This document shows positions 1-5,534 of a stretch of 9,537 bases of DNA, piece by piece. A program made the position numbers and the translations under genes. Within the stretch, counting starts at the first letter, position 1. Each line of letters opens with the position of its first letter. The stretch covers positions 1 to 9,537 of the forward strand of contig JAITPT010000308.1 in assembly GCA_031289285.1 (NCBI GenBank), written 5' to 3'. The DNA comes from Puniceicoccales bacterium. GTDB taxonomy: Bacteria; Verrucomicrobiota; Verrucomicrobiia; Opitutales; UBA953. The notes under the pieces were generated by a model. The model saw nothing but the letters and a program-made list of their open reading frames with translations. It searched no databases and was not told where the DNA came from.

Positions 1-95
1 AATTGCTGAAGTGGGCAGAAGTGTGTGCCCGAAAGCTTTCACTGTCTATTTATCCACAGATGCAAGTGAAAAAGCGTCTGGCACTTTTTTCTGTG
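1..95. repeat. 95-bp direct repeat, copy 1
   Basis: This block matches 152-246 base for base at a constant offset of 151, with one visible difference (T24 against C175). It contains a short inverted repeat GGGCA/TGCCC (13-17 and 26-30), the palindrome GAAAGCTTTC (31-40) and a perfect DnaA-box sequence (50-58). It ends in a segment with GTCTGGCACTTTTTT. The copy starts at the window edge, so it may extend further left or be one of several. It is clearly more AT-rich than the genes. No convincing coding frame runs through it. Its function is unknown. Confidence 0.9.
50..58 (+). promoter_or_regulatory. DnaA-box sequence in repeat copy 1
   Basis: TTATCCACA is an exact match to the classical high-affinity DnaA box (TTATNCACA). 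A single 9-mer can occur by chance. Here it recurs at the same place in each repeat unit, 151 bp apart. Binding by DnaA is inferred, and no dnaA gene or AT-rich unwinding element is visible in the window. Confidence 0.45.
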
Positions 96-151
96 TTTGG
101 CCCCTTTTTATTTTGTCTAAGACATGTGCAGACAATTGACTTGTCGCATGA

Positions 152-246
152 AATTGCTGAAGTGGGCAGAAGTGCGTGCCCGAAAGCTTTCACTGTCTAT
201 TTATCCACAGATGCAAGTGAAAAAGCGTCTGGCACTTTTTTCTGTG
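152..246. repeat. 95-bp direct repeat, copy 2
   Basis: This is the second copy of the 95-bp block, separated from copy 1 by a 56-bp unique spacer (96-151). The spacer itself holds GTCTAAGAC (115-123) and a small hairpin, GACAA/TTGTC (131-135 and 141-145). Similarity stops sharply after CTGTG at 246, just before the terminator. The near-perfect identity implies recent duplication or selection to keep both copies. Confidence 0.9.
201..209 (+). promoter_or_regulatory. DnaA-box sequence in repeat copy 2
   Basis: This is the same TTATCCACA 9-mer, in the same orientation and the same position within repeat copy 2. The 151-bp spacing is close to a whole number of helical turns (about 14.4), so it does not clearly favour same-face binding. 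The call rests on sequence match alone. Confidence 0.45.
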
Positions 247-256
247 GGGGCAGCGG

Positions 257-302
257 ACAACAAAAAACGCCGCCGCAGATTGCGGAGGCGTTTTTTTGTT
301 GT
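257..302. terminator. Strong bidirectional intrinsic terminator
   Basis: The hairpin has an inner stem CCGCA/TGCGG (273-277 and 281-285) with a GAT loop. One G:A mismatch separates it from the outer stem ACGCC/GGCGT (267-271 and 287-291). The stem continues through an A-tract (262-266) paired with a T-tract (291-297), then ACAAC paired with GTTGT with one bulged T. Either strand therefore reads GC-rich stem followed by U-run. It can end transcription of the minus-strand operon whose last stop is at 382, and also anything entering from the left on the plus strand. Confidence 0.9.
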
Positions 303-334
303 TGGGTCAAAAACTGATATTCTGCTTTAATTTC

Positions 335-359
335 CGCTTAAGCGTCTTTTTTGCTTAAG
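335..359. repeat. Small inverted repeat around CTTAAG
   Basis: CGCTTAAGCG (335-344) is a perfect palindrome. CTTAAGC (337-343) pairs with GCTTAAG (353-359) across a 9-nt, T-rich loop. It lies between the stop of the minus-strand gene at 382 and the strong terminator. It could be a weak pause or RNA-stability hairpin in the 3' untranslated region. No function is shown. Confidence 0.4.
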
Positions 360-381
360 TTTCTATTTCTGCTTTTCAGAA

Positions 382-1194
382 TTACTTCTTTTCGGCGACG
401 GGAGCTTTTTTGGCAGGGGCGTCGGCTTTTGTCTCGGCGATGGCAGGGACGGGAGCGTCGGCGGGAAGAGCAGCAGGAGCGGCTTCGCCGACCTTTTTGA
501 TTTCTTCCTCGGTGAGGGCGGTGTAAAGCTGAGCTTCCTCGACCTCGAGCAAATAGTTACGCACGAGGCTGAAACCATAGAGTTTCACCATCTCGTCGTT
601 GTTCTTCTTGAGGGTCTCCTCGGATTTCTTGAACTCTTCGTCCAGTTTTGCCTTGTCGGCGGCGGGCGGGTTACGTTCAAGTGCCTGCTTGATTTGGACG
701 AGACGATTGCGCTGCACTTGGACGAGCTGCACGTTTTGACGGAAAATGTCATTGGCAGCAATGCCCTCAATGGAGGCGATGTAGAGATAAACCTTGCCTT
801 CAACAGTCTTGATGGCTTCGGGTTTGGCTTTGTCCTCGGCGGGGAGTTTTTCGAACTCCTCGTCGGTCAACGGCGTGTAGAGGCGCGTTTTGACGAAGGA
901 GATGACGTAGTTGCGCAGGAGCGAGAACCCGTAGGTCTTCGTCATGAGCGCATTATTGGAATCGAGACTTTTGACGGTCTCGTCAAGACGCTGCTGCAAA
1001 GCGGATTTTTCGCCTTGCGTGAGTGCCTGGTCCACGCGGTTTTTGAGTTCGACAGCAGCAGTGCGTTGCTGTTGAACGAGTTGAACGTTGCGTTGGAATT
1101 CGCGGTTTGTAGCGGCGGTTTTGATGGTCGCCACGAGCGCGAGTTTCTGCCCGTTTTGCTCTATTATTTCAGGAGCGGGTGTTTGGTCTGCCAT
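382..1194 (-). CDS. Two-repeat hypothetical protein, no signal peptide (paralogue A)
   Basis: I do not recognise the function of this 270-residue protein. It contains one domain twice, at about 29-118 and 148-234. Each copy opens with a (D/E)FQRNVQ- or FRQNVQ-like motif and VQxQR. A charged helix with heptad-like spacing follows, then YGFSLxRNY, and each copy closes with LYTxLTxEE. The two copies are joined by a short strand-rich linker (VYLYIASIEGI). The tail (about 236-270) is rich in Ala, Pro and Lys. It is a clear paralogue of the upstream gene at 1254-2177, matching it from the first residues (EIIEQNGQKL against DVIQQGNQKL). It nevertheless starts directly in the region that is mature protein in the paralogue, so no signal peptide is present. 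ATG 1194 is the only usual start, because a TAA lies in frame at 1219-1221. The 59-bp gap to the paralogue suggests one transcript. No Shine-Dalgarno sequence is seen. Confidence 0.85.
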   Translation of the reverse strand: MADQTPAPEIIEQNGQKLALVATIKTAATNREFQRNVQLVQQQRTAAVELKNRVDQALTQGEKSALQQRLDETVKSLDSNNALMTKTYGFSLLRNYVISFVKTRLYTPLTDEEFEKLPAEDKAKPEAIKTVEGKVYLYIASIEGIAANDIFRQNVQLVQVQRNRLVQIKQALERNPPAADKAKLDEEFKKSEETLKKNNDEMVKLYGFSLVRNYLLEVEEAQLYTALTEEEIKKVGEAAPAALPADAPVPAIAETKADAPAKKAPVAEKK

Positions 1195-1253
1195 AGGTAT
1201 GGTATTTTTTATGTGTGGTTAGGAAAAAAGTGTTTGTTGGGAAATGCTATTTT

Positions 1254-2177
1254 TCAGGGTTTCGGCGTGGGGGCGGGAGCAGGAGCGGCGGCGGGTGCAG
1301 CAGCGGCCCGTCTCCTTTCCTCCTCTTCCATTTGTTTGAGTTGTTCGTCGGTGACGGGCATGTAGAGGTTGATTTCCTCAAATTCCTGAATCAGCCCTTC
1401 CTTAAGTCTGAAGCCGTAAGCGGTGTAGGCTGCGGTTTCGGTCTTCTTGATTTCTTCTTCCGTCTTTTTCAGTGCCTCTGCGATTTTTGTCTTTTCTTCG
1501 TCGGTTTTGGCTTGCGGCTGATATTGGGTAAGCTGTGCGAATTGCTGGCGGAAGGTTTGGTAGCGTTGGGCGTCTTGGCGGAAACTTTCGTTTTTGGGAA
1601 CGCCGTTGATTGGGGCGAGATATTTGAAGCGCAGGGTGATTTCCTTACCAGCACTGTCTTTGCTGGGGCGGCTGATGATGCGGTCGGCGTCGTTTTGCTC
1701 GGCTTGGGTGAGCCTCTTAAATTCGTCTTCGGAGAGCGGTTCGTAGATGCGGGATTTGACGATTTGGATGACGTAATCAATGGTAACGCTAAATCCATAA
1801 GTTTGGACCATTCGCTTATTATTTTCTTCGAGATTTTTGACGAGGTCGTCGAGGTGTTTTTTGATCACTTCCTTCTCGGGAGTCGTGAAGGCTTGCTCGA
1901 AGCGTTGGCTGAGTTGGCGGGCAGCGTCGCGCTGCCCTTGGACGACGCGGACATTGCGCTGAAACTCGCGGTTAGTCTGAATGGTTTTGATGTTGGAAAT
2001 CCGCTTCAGTTTTTGATTGCCCTGCTGGATGACATCGGGCGAGGCATCTGCGGTGCCAGCCGCCGGAGCCGCCGCAGGTGCGGGGGTGCCCGTAGCGGGG
2101 GCAGCCGTCTGAGCGGCGAGTGCGGGCGCTGCGAGAAGCGCGGCTGTGAGAATGCATGTATGCAAAGGAGTCTTCAT
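1254..2177 (-). CDS. Exported two-repeat hypothetical protein (paralogue B)
   Basis: This 307-residue protein has a classic signal peptide: Lys2, then a hydrophobic stretch (about 8-20), with probable cleavage after ALA at about residue 21. An Ala/Pro linker (22-46) follows. Two copies of the same domain found in the downstream gene come next (about 69-157 and 196-282). Copy 1 keeps NREFQRNV, QTYGFSVTIDY and IYEPLSEDEF. Copy 2 is more diverged, with ESFRQDAQ, AYGFRLKEG and LYMPVTDEQL. The C-terminus is Glu/Arg-rich, then Ala/Pro-rich. ATG 2177 was chosen over an in-frame ATG 24 codons upstream (2249) because only the shorter form begins with the signal peptide. The protein is probably periplasmic. 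Its function is unknown. It is the first gene of the A/B pair, and 102 bp separate it from the CvpA-like gene upstream. Confidence 0.85.
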   Translation of the reverse strand: MKTPLHTCILTAALLAAPALAAQTAAPATGTPAPAAAPAAGTADASPDVIQQGNQKLKRISNIKTIQTNREFQRNVRVVQGQRDAARQLSQRFEQAFTTPEKEVIKKHLDDLVKNLEENNKRMVQTYGFSVTIDYVIQIVKSRIYEPLSEDEFKRLTQAEQNDADRIISRPSKDSAGKEITLRFKYLAPINGVPKNESFRQDAQRYQTFRQQFAQLTQYQPQAKTDEEKTKIAEALKKTEEEIKKTETAAYTAYGFRLKEGLIQEFEEINLYMPVTDEQLKQMEEEERRRAAAAPAAAPAPAPTPKP

Positions 2178-2279
2178 GTGTGGTTCGTGCGTGTGTTTGA
2201 AAAAGTAAGGAAAGGCGGGGGACTGAATGAAATCGCGGCGGCGTTGCAAGAGGAAAAATGCAATTGTAAAAAAATAGTT

Positions 2280-2460
2280 TCAGAGCGGGTCGGGCGACGG
2301 CAACACTGGTGCCGTTGGCGACGACGACGACGTTGCTGGCGTTGGCGGCGTTGTTGGTCGCGACGGCGGCGACGGCGAAACGCCAGCAGACGACGCAGAC
2401 GCAGCAGACGTCGCCGCCGACGCAGCCGAGGTCGCCGACGTCGCCGCAGACGGCGGTGGG
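2280..2460. repeat. GC-rich low-complexity stretch in the 3' end of the CvpA-like gene
   Basis: The DNA is made of recurring short units such as GACGAC, GGCGACG and GACGTC. They encode the Ser/Ala/Thr-rich tail (for example SAATSATSAASAATSA) of the minus-strand membrane protein. The units are not a clean array. The tract probably arises by slippage, and the tail length is likely to vary between strains. Confidence 0.5.
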
Positions 2461-3458
2461 AGCGAGCCGTCTGGGTTGCGTGGGCGGGCGGGCTTTTGCC
2501 CGAGTGCTTCGTCGAGGATGGCGTCTATGTCGGCGTTCGCGGCGAGTTCTAAGATTTTTTTCTGAGCCTCGTCGTCGGCGAGCAAGCGGCGAATGCGTGG
2601 GTGGGCGAGGAGTGCCTCGGCGTCGCGTTTTTGGAGAAGCGCGATGATTTCTTTGTCTTGCGTGAGCGGATAAATTGCGGGGTCGGTGAGGAAGGCGCGG
2701 ACGGCGCTGGCGCGTTGGATGCGCAGGTAGCCGCCGGGCGTCCCGAAGAGGCGGACGGCTTTTTCGAGAGTGCGGCGCGGGCGAGCGGGCAACGGATTCC
2801 ACGTGCGCAACCCGCCGCCGCCGGGGAGAAGCGCGAGGGAGTTTTTGACGAGGACGAGACGCCGAAGTGCGCCGCGCGTGGTGCTGTCCGGCGCGTCGGG
2901 CGTGGTGTCGAGCCAGAATTGTGCGAACGCTCCGAGCGAGGCGATGGCGAGCGCGAGGATGCCGCCCCAGAGGACGCCCGTCCAGCAGCCGACTACTGCG
3001 CCGAGCACGGGGTTGTCGGTCTCACCAAGCTCGTTGACGCGCGGCTTCCCGAAGTTCCACAGCAGCGTGAGTGCGGCCAGCCACAGCAGTGCGCCGAGCA
3101 AGAGTGCGCCGACGACGCCGCGCAGGAGCAAGGGCACGCCGGCACTTTTTAGTGCGAGGTGCCCGAAGGACGGGCCGAGCAGCCACGCGCCGCTACCTGC
3201 CACGGTGAGCGCGGCGACTGTGGCGAGTTGGCGCAGTGGGCCACGCGAGTAACCCTTGGAAGCACCCGCGCCCATGAAGCCGAGCATCACCAAAAAATAC
3301 GCCCATTTGATACGGCTGTTGCCCTGCTCGTAGTGTGCGTCGGGCAAGAAATACGCACCCGCCGCGACGAGCGCGAGGAGGCTCAGCAGCATCAGCCGGC
3401 GTCTGCCGAAGGCTAACGCGGTGAGAAGGGAAAAGGCTGCGGTGATTGGTGGGAACAT
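2280..3458 (-). CDS. CvpA-like multi-pass membrane protein
   Basis: This protein has 392 residues. Hydrophobic segments at about 4-17, 22-38, 52-68, 76-95, 108-136 and 149-174 predict five or six membrane helices, several with small-residue GxxxG spacing. The segment NPVLGAVVGCWTGVLWGG resembles the last helix of the CvpA (colicin V production) family. After it comes a soluble helical part (about 195-320) with the pattern FLTDP…LLAHPRIRRLLADD. I associate that pattern with CvpA-like proteins of Verrucomicrobia and Planctomycetes, from memory. The last ~60 residues are low-complexity Ser/Ala/Thr/Pro, encoded by short GC-rich repeats. The exact role of the family is uncertain; CvpA in Escherichia coli affects colicin V production and envelope stress resistance. 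The gene points the same way as the two paralogues downstream, so it may be cotranscribed with them. Confidence 0.7.
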   Translation of the reverse strand: MFPPITAAFSLLTALAFGRRRLMLLSLLALVAAGAYFLPDAHYEQGNSRIKWAYFLVMLGFMGAGASKGYSRGPLRQLATVAALTVAGSGAWLLGPSFGHLALKSAGVPLLLRGVVGALLLGALLWLAALTLLWNFGKPRVNELGETDNPVLGAVVGCWTGVLWGGILALAIASLGAFAQFWLDTTPDAPDSTTRGALRRLVLVKNSLALLPGGGGLRTWNPLPARPRRTLEKAVRLFGTPGGYLRIQRASAVRAFLTDPAIYPLTQDKEIIALLQKRDAEALLAHPRIRRLLADDEAQKKILELAANADIDAILDEALGQKPARPRNPDGSLPPPSAATSATSAASAATSAASASSAGVSPSPPSRPTTPPTPATSSSSPTAPVLPSPDPL

Positions 3459-3709
3459 TCGGCGGTAGGCGAAAAAAAGGCGGAGACCGTCGCGGACGGG
3501 CTACTGGGCTACTTGTCGCCCAAACCGTGCGCCCCGCGCAACCCTTTGTTTCGCGGAGCGGCAGAACGGCAGTCGGCGGACAGCGACATCGCGGGCGACA
3601 CGACGCCAGCACGACGGTGGCGCGGCGGTGGCGCGGCCTCGGCCATCGTCGCGTCTCGCCAAAAAAAAGTTGCGCGTTGGCGGGGTTTTCGCAGGATGTC
3701 GCGCCTGTC
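3459..3709. other. Gene-free stretch upstream of the CvpA-like gene and tRNA-Thr
   Basis: I see no supported gene in these 251 bp. It should carry the promoter of the minus-strand gene starting at 3458 and that of the plus-strand tRNA at 3710. TTGCGC at 3670-3675 could be a -35 element for the tRNA, but no good -10 lies downstream. Short tandem duplications are present: GGGCTACT twice at 3498-3513, and GGTGGCGCGGC twice at 3616-3637. An inverted pair, TGTCGCCC/GGGCGACA, occupies 3514-3521 and 3593-3600. Confidence 0.5.
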
Positions 3710-3785
3710 GCCACTTTAGCTCAGTTGGTAGAGCGGCTCATTCGTAATGAGCAGGTCGTCAGTTCAAGTCTGACAAGTGGCTCCA
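3710..3785 (+). tRNA. tRNA-Thr (anticodon CGT)
   Basis: All parts of the cloverleaf can be folded by eye. The acceptor stem GCCACTT/AAGTGGC spans 3710-3716 and 3775-3781. The D arm GCTC/GAGC spans 3719-3722 and 3731-3734. The anticodon stem GCTCA/TGAGC has loop TTCGTAA, with anticodon CGT at 3743-3745, reading the Thr codon ACG. The T arm is GTCAG/CTGAC with loop TTCAAGT. The discriminator base is T3782, and CCA is encoded at 3783-3785. ACG is a common Thr codon in GC-rich genes like those here. The 3' end overlaps the convergent nadB gene by 22 bp. Confidence 0.98.
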
Positions 3786-5413
3786 TTTTCTTGCGCCTCG
3801 CCCCTGCGCACAACGGTGTCAATAGGCACGGCGGTTTTTTGCGGAAAATCCAAAGTGTAGTGTAGCCCGCGGCTCTCTTTGCGTTGCAATGCGCACTCGA
3901 CAATCAGCCGCGCTGCGAGCGTCAAGTTGCGCAGTTCGAGCAGTGCAGGCTCCACTTTGAAGTTCCAGTAGTATTCCTGTATCTCGCGTTCGAGCGCGGC
4001 GATGCGTGCCCGCGCCCGCAGGAGGCGTTTTGTCGTGCGCACGATGCCCACGTAGTCCCACATCGTCCGGCGAAGCTCGCCCCAATTGTGCGTGATGACG
4101 ACGCGCTCGTCGCTATCCGTCACGTCGCCGTCCACCCAATCGCGCACCGCCTCACCGCCAGCGGTGCTCGCGCCGATAAATGCGTCGGCGGATTCCGCGC
4201 CGTTGTGTGCGAGGACTACGGCCTCGAGGAGCGAGTTGGAGGCGAGGCGGTTCGCGCCGTGTAAGCCCGTGCAAGCGACCTCGCCGCAAGCGTAGAGGCC
4301 GGCCAGCTCCGTCTCGGCGCGTAGATTTGTGCGCACGCCGCCGCAGAGATAGTGTGCGGCGGGGACGACGGGGATGAGGTCGCGGTCTATGTTGACGCCG
4401 TGTTTGAGGCAGGTGGCGAAGATGTGCGGGAAACGCCGCAGGAGCGCGTCTTCACCGCGCCCGCGGATGTCGAGCCAGACGTGCGCCGCGCCACTTTTTT
4501 TCATCTCACTATCAATAGCTCGGGCGACGATGTCACGCGGGGCGAGGTCGGCGCGGGCGTGGTAACGGCCCATGAACGCCTCGCCGCCGAGGTCGCGCAA
4601 CACGGCACCCTCGCCGCGCACGGCCTCGGAGATGAGCGAGCGGTCGCCATCGTGCGTGAACAGCGCGGTGGGGTGGAACTGCACAAACTCCATGTTGGCG
4701 ACCGAGACACCGGCGCGGTAGGCCATCGCCACGCCGTCGCCCGTGGCGATGTCGGGGTTGGTGGTGAATTGATAGACTTGGCCGACGCCGCCCGTGGCGA
4801 GCACGACGACGGGTGCGCGGAGCGTGACAACCGCGCCGGAGCGCGTGTCGAGCGCGTAGAGGCCGAGGACGGCGTTTGCCCCGACAGGCGCGGCAGTGCG
4901 GGCAGCCGTCTGGCGCGTCACCACGTCAATCGCCAAAAAATGCTCGAAGACGCGGATGCGCGGGCTACGCGCTACGGCGTCGAGCAAGGCCGTCTCGATG
5001 GCGGCACCGGTGAGGTCTTTGACGTGCAAGATGCGGCGGAACGAATGCCCGCCCTCGCGCCCGAGGTCGAATTGCTCACCTGCGCCGGAGCGCGAGAAGT
5101 TCACGCCTGCCTCCGCAAGCTCGCGCACACGCACCGGTGCCGCCTCGACGATGGCGCGGGTGACGCCCTCGTCGCACAAGCCGTCGCCCGCCTCAAGCGT
5201 GTCGCGCACGTGCGACTCAAAACGGTCGGCGGAATCGGTGACACAAGCGATGCCGCCCTGCGCCTTGTTGGTGTTAGACTCGGCACTGTTTTTCTTAGTG
5301 ATGAGGATGACGGAGCGCCCCTTGGCGGCGAGTTTGAGGGCAAAGCTCAGGCCTGCGATTCCGCTGCCCGTGACGATGGCGTCAGCGGCGATGGCGTCGG
5401 TTGTGTTCGGCAT
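3764..5413 (-). CDS. nadB: L-aspartate oxidase
   Basis: NadB oxidises L-aspartate to iminoaspartate using FAD in the cytoplasm. This is the first step of de novo NAD synthesis, with NadA as the partner enzyme. The 549 residues are close to the usual ~540. Visible features are the N-terminal dinucleotide-binding GSGIAG (16-21), SNTNKAQGGIA (46-56), GREGGHS (118-124), EFVQFHPTAL (242-251), RGEGA (266-270), HYLCGGV (354-360) and HGANRLASNSLLEA (385-398). A helical C-terminal domain includes ELRNLTLAARLIVECAL. His247, Arg293, His354 and Arg389 sit where the family has substrate-binding residues. ATG 5413 places the FAD motif at the expected distance. The final residues are encoded by the antisense of the tRNA-Thr 3' end, and the TGA stop lies in its T-loop. 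nadA and nadC are not in the window. The gene is divergent from argH. Confidence 0.97.
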   Translation of the reverse strand: MPNTTDAIAADAIVTGSGIAGLSFALKLAAKGRSVILITKKNSAESNTNKAQGGIACVTDSADRFESHVRDTLEAGDGLCDEGVTRAIVEAAPVRVRELAEAGVNFSRSGAGEQFDLGREGGHSFRRILHVKDLTGAAIETALLDAVARSPRIRVFEHFLAIDVVTRQTAARTAAPVGANAVLGLYALDTRSGAVVTLRAPVVVLATGGVGQVYQFTTNPDIATGDGVAMAYRAGVSVANMEFVQFHPTALFTHDGDRSLISEAVRGEGAVLRDLGGEAFMGRYHARADLAPRDIVARAIDSEMKKSGAAHVWLDIRGRGEDALLRRFPHIFATCLKHGVNIDRDLIPVVPAAHYLCGGVRTNLRAETELAGLYACGEVACTGLHGANRLASNSLLEAVVLAHNGAESADAFIGASTAGGEAVRDWVDGDVTDSDERVVITHNWGELRRTMWDYVGIVRTTKRLLRARARIAALEREIQEYYWNFKVEPALLELRNLTLAARLIVECALQRKESRGLHYTLDFPQKTAVPIDTVVRRGEAQENGATCQT

Positions 5414-5534
5414 AATGGCGGCGGAGCATGGGAGCGCGGCAGCGGCGGGGGAAGCGCGGTTTTTTTCGGAGGGCGAACCTTCGTTCCGTTTTTGAGGTTA
5501 GTCTTTGCCTGCCCGTTTTGGTAACCATGCGCCC
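5414..5534. promoter_or_regulatory. Divergent nadB/argH control region
   Basis: These 121 bp separate the ATG of nadB (minus) from the GTG chosen for argH (plus), so they must hold both promoters unless transcription enters from elsewhere. A small dyad, CGAA-CC-TTCG (5474-5483), is flanked by CGGA (5467-5470) and TCCG (5485-5488), and could be an operator. TAGTCTTTG at 5499-5507 resembles the element ahead of the gene at 8693. Neither strand has a convincing -35/-10 pair, so exact promoters are not called. Confidence 0.45.

Noticed and set aside
1..246. CRISPR array
   Set aside because: There are only two 95-bp units with a 56-bp spacer; the units are far longer than CRISPR repeats and no cas gene is present.
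3..330. Two overlapping plus-strand frames through the repeat region
   Set aside because: They arise from the direct repeat itself and run into the terminator hairpin. They have no protein-like composition or recognisable domain.
2178..2249. Longer start for paralogue B at ATG 2249
   Set aside because: It would put 24 mostly polar residues before a textbook signal peptide. The ATG at 2177 begins exactly at the signal peptide.
1215..2552. 445-residue plus-strand frame antisense to paralogue B
   Set aside because: It runs across two real minus-strand genes and becomes an Arg-run where the low-complexity tail is. This is the expected shadow of GC-rich coding DNA.
3670..3699. tRNA-Thr promoter
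   Set aside because: TTGCGC is a possible -35, but no sequence close to TATAAT lies 16-18 bp further on, so I did not call it.
3446..3865. Plus-strand frame reading through the tRNA-Thr
   Set aside because: A protein frame through an intact tRNA is implausible here. The segment matching other such frames (LIRNEQVVSSSLTSGS) is translated tRNA.
4352..5524. 390-residue plus-strand frame antisense to nadB
   Set aside because: nadB is certain from its motifs. The antisense frame has no recognisable domain and reflects codon bias.
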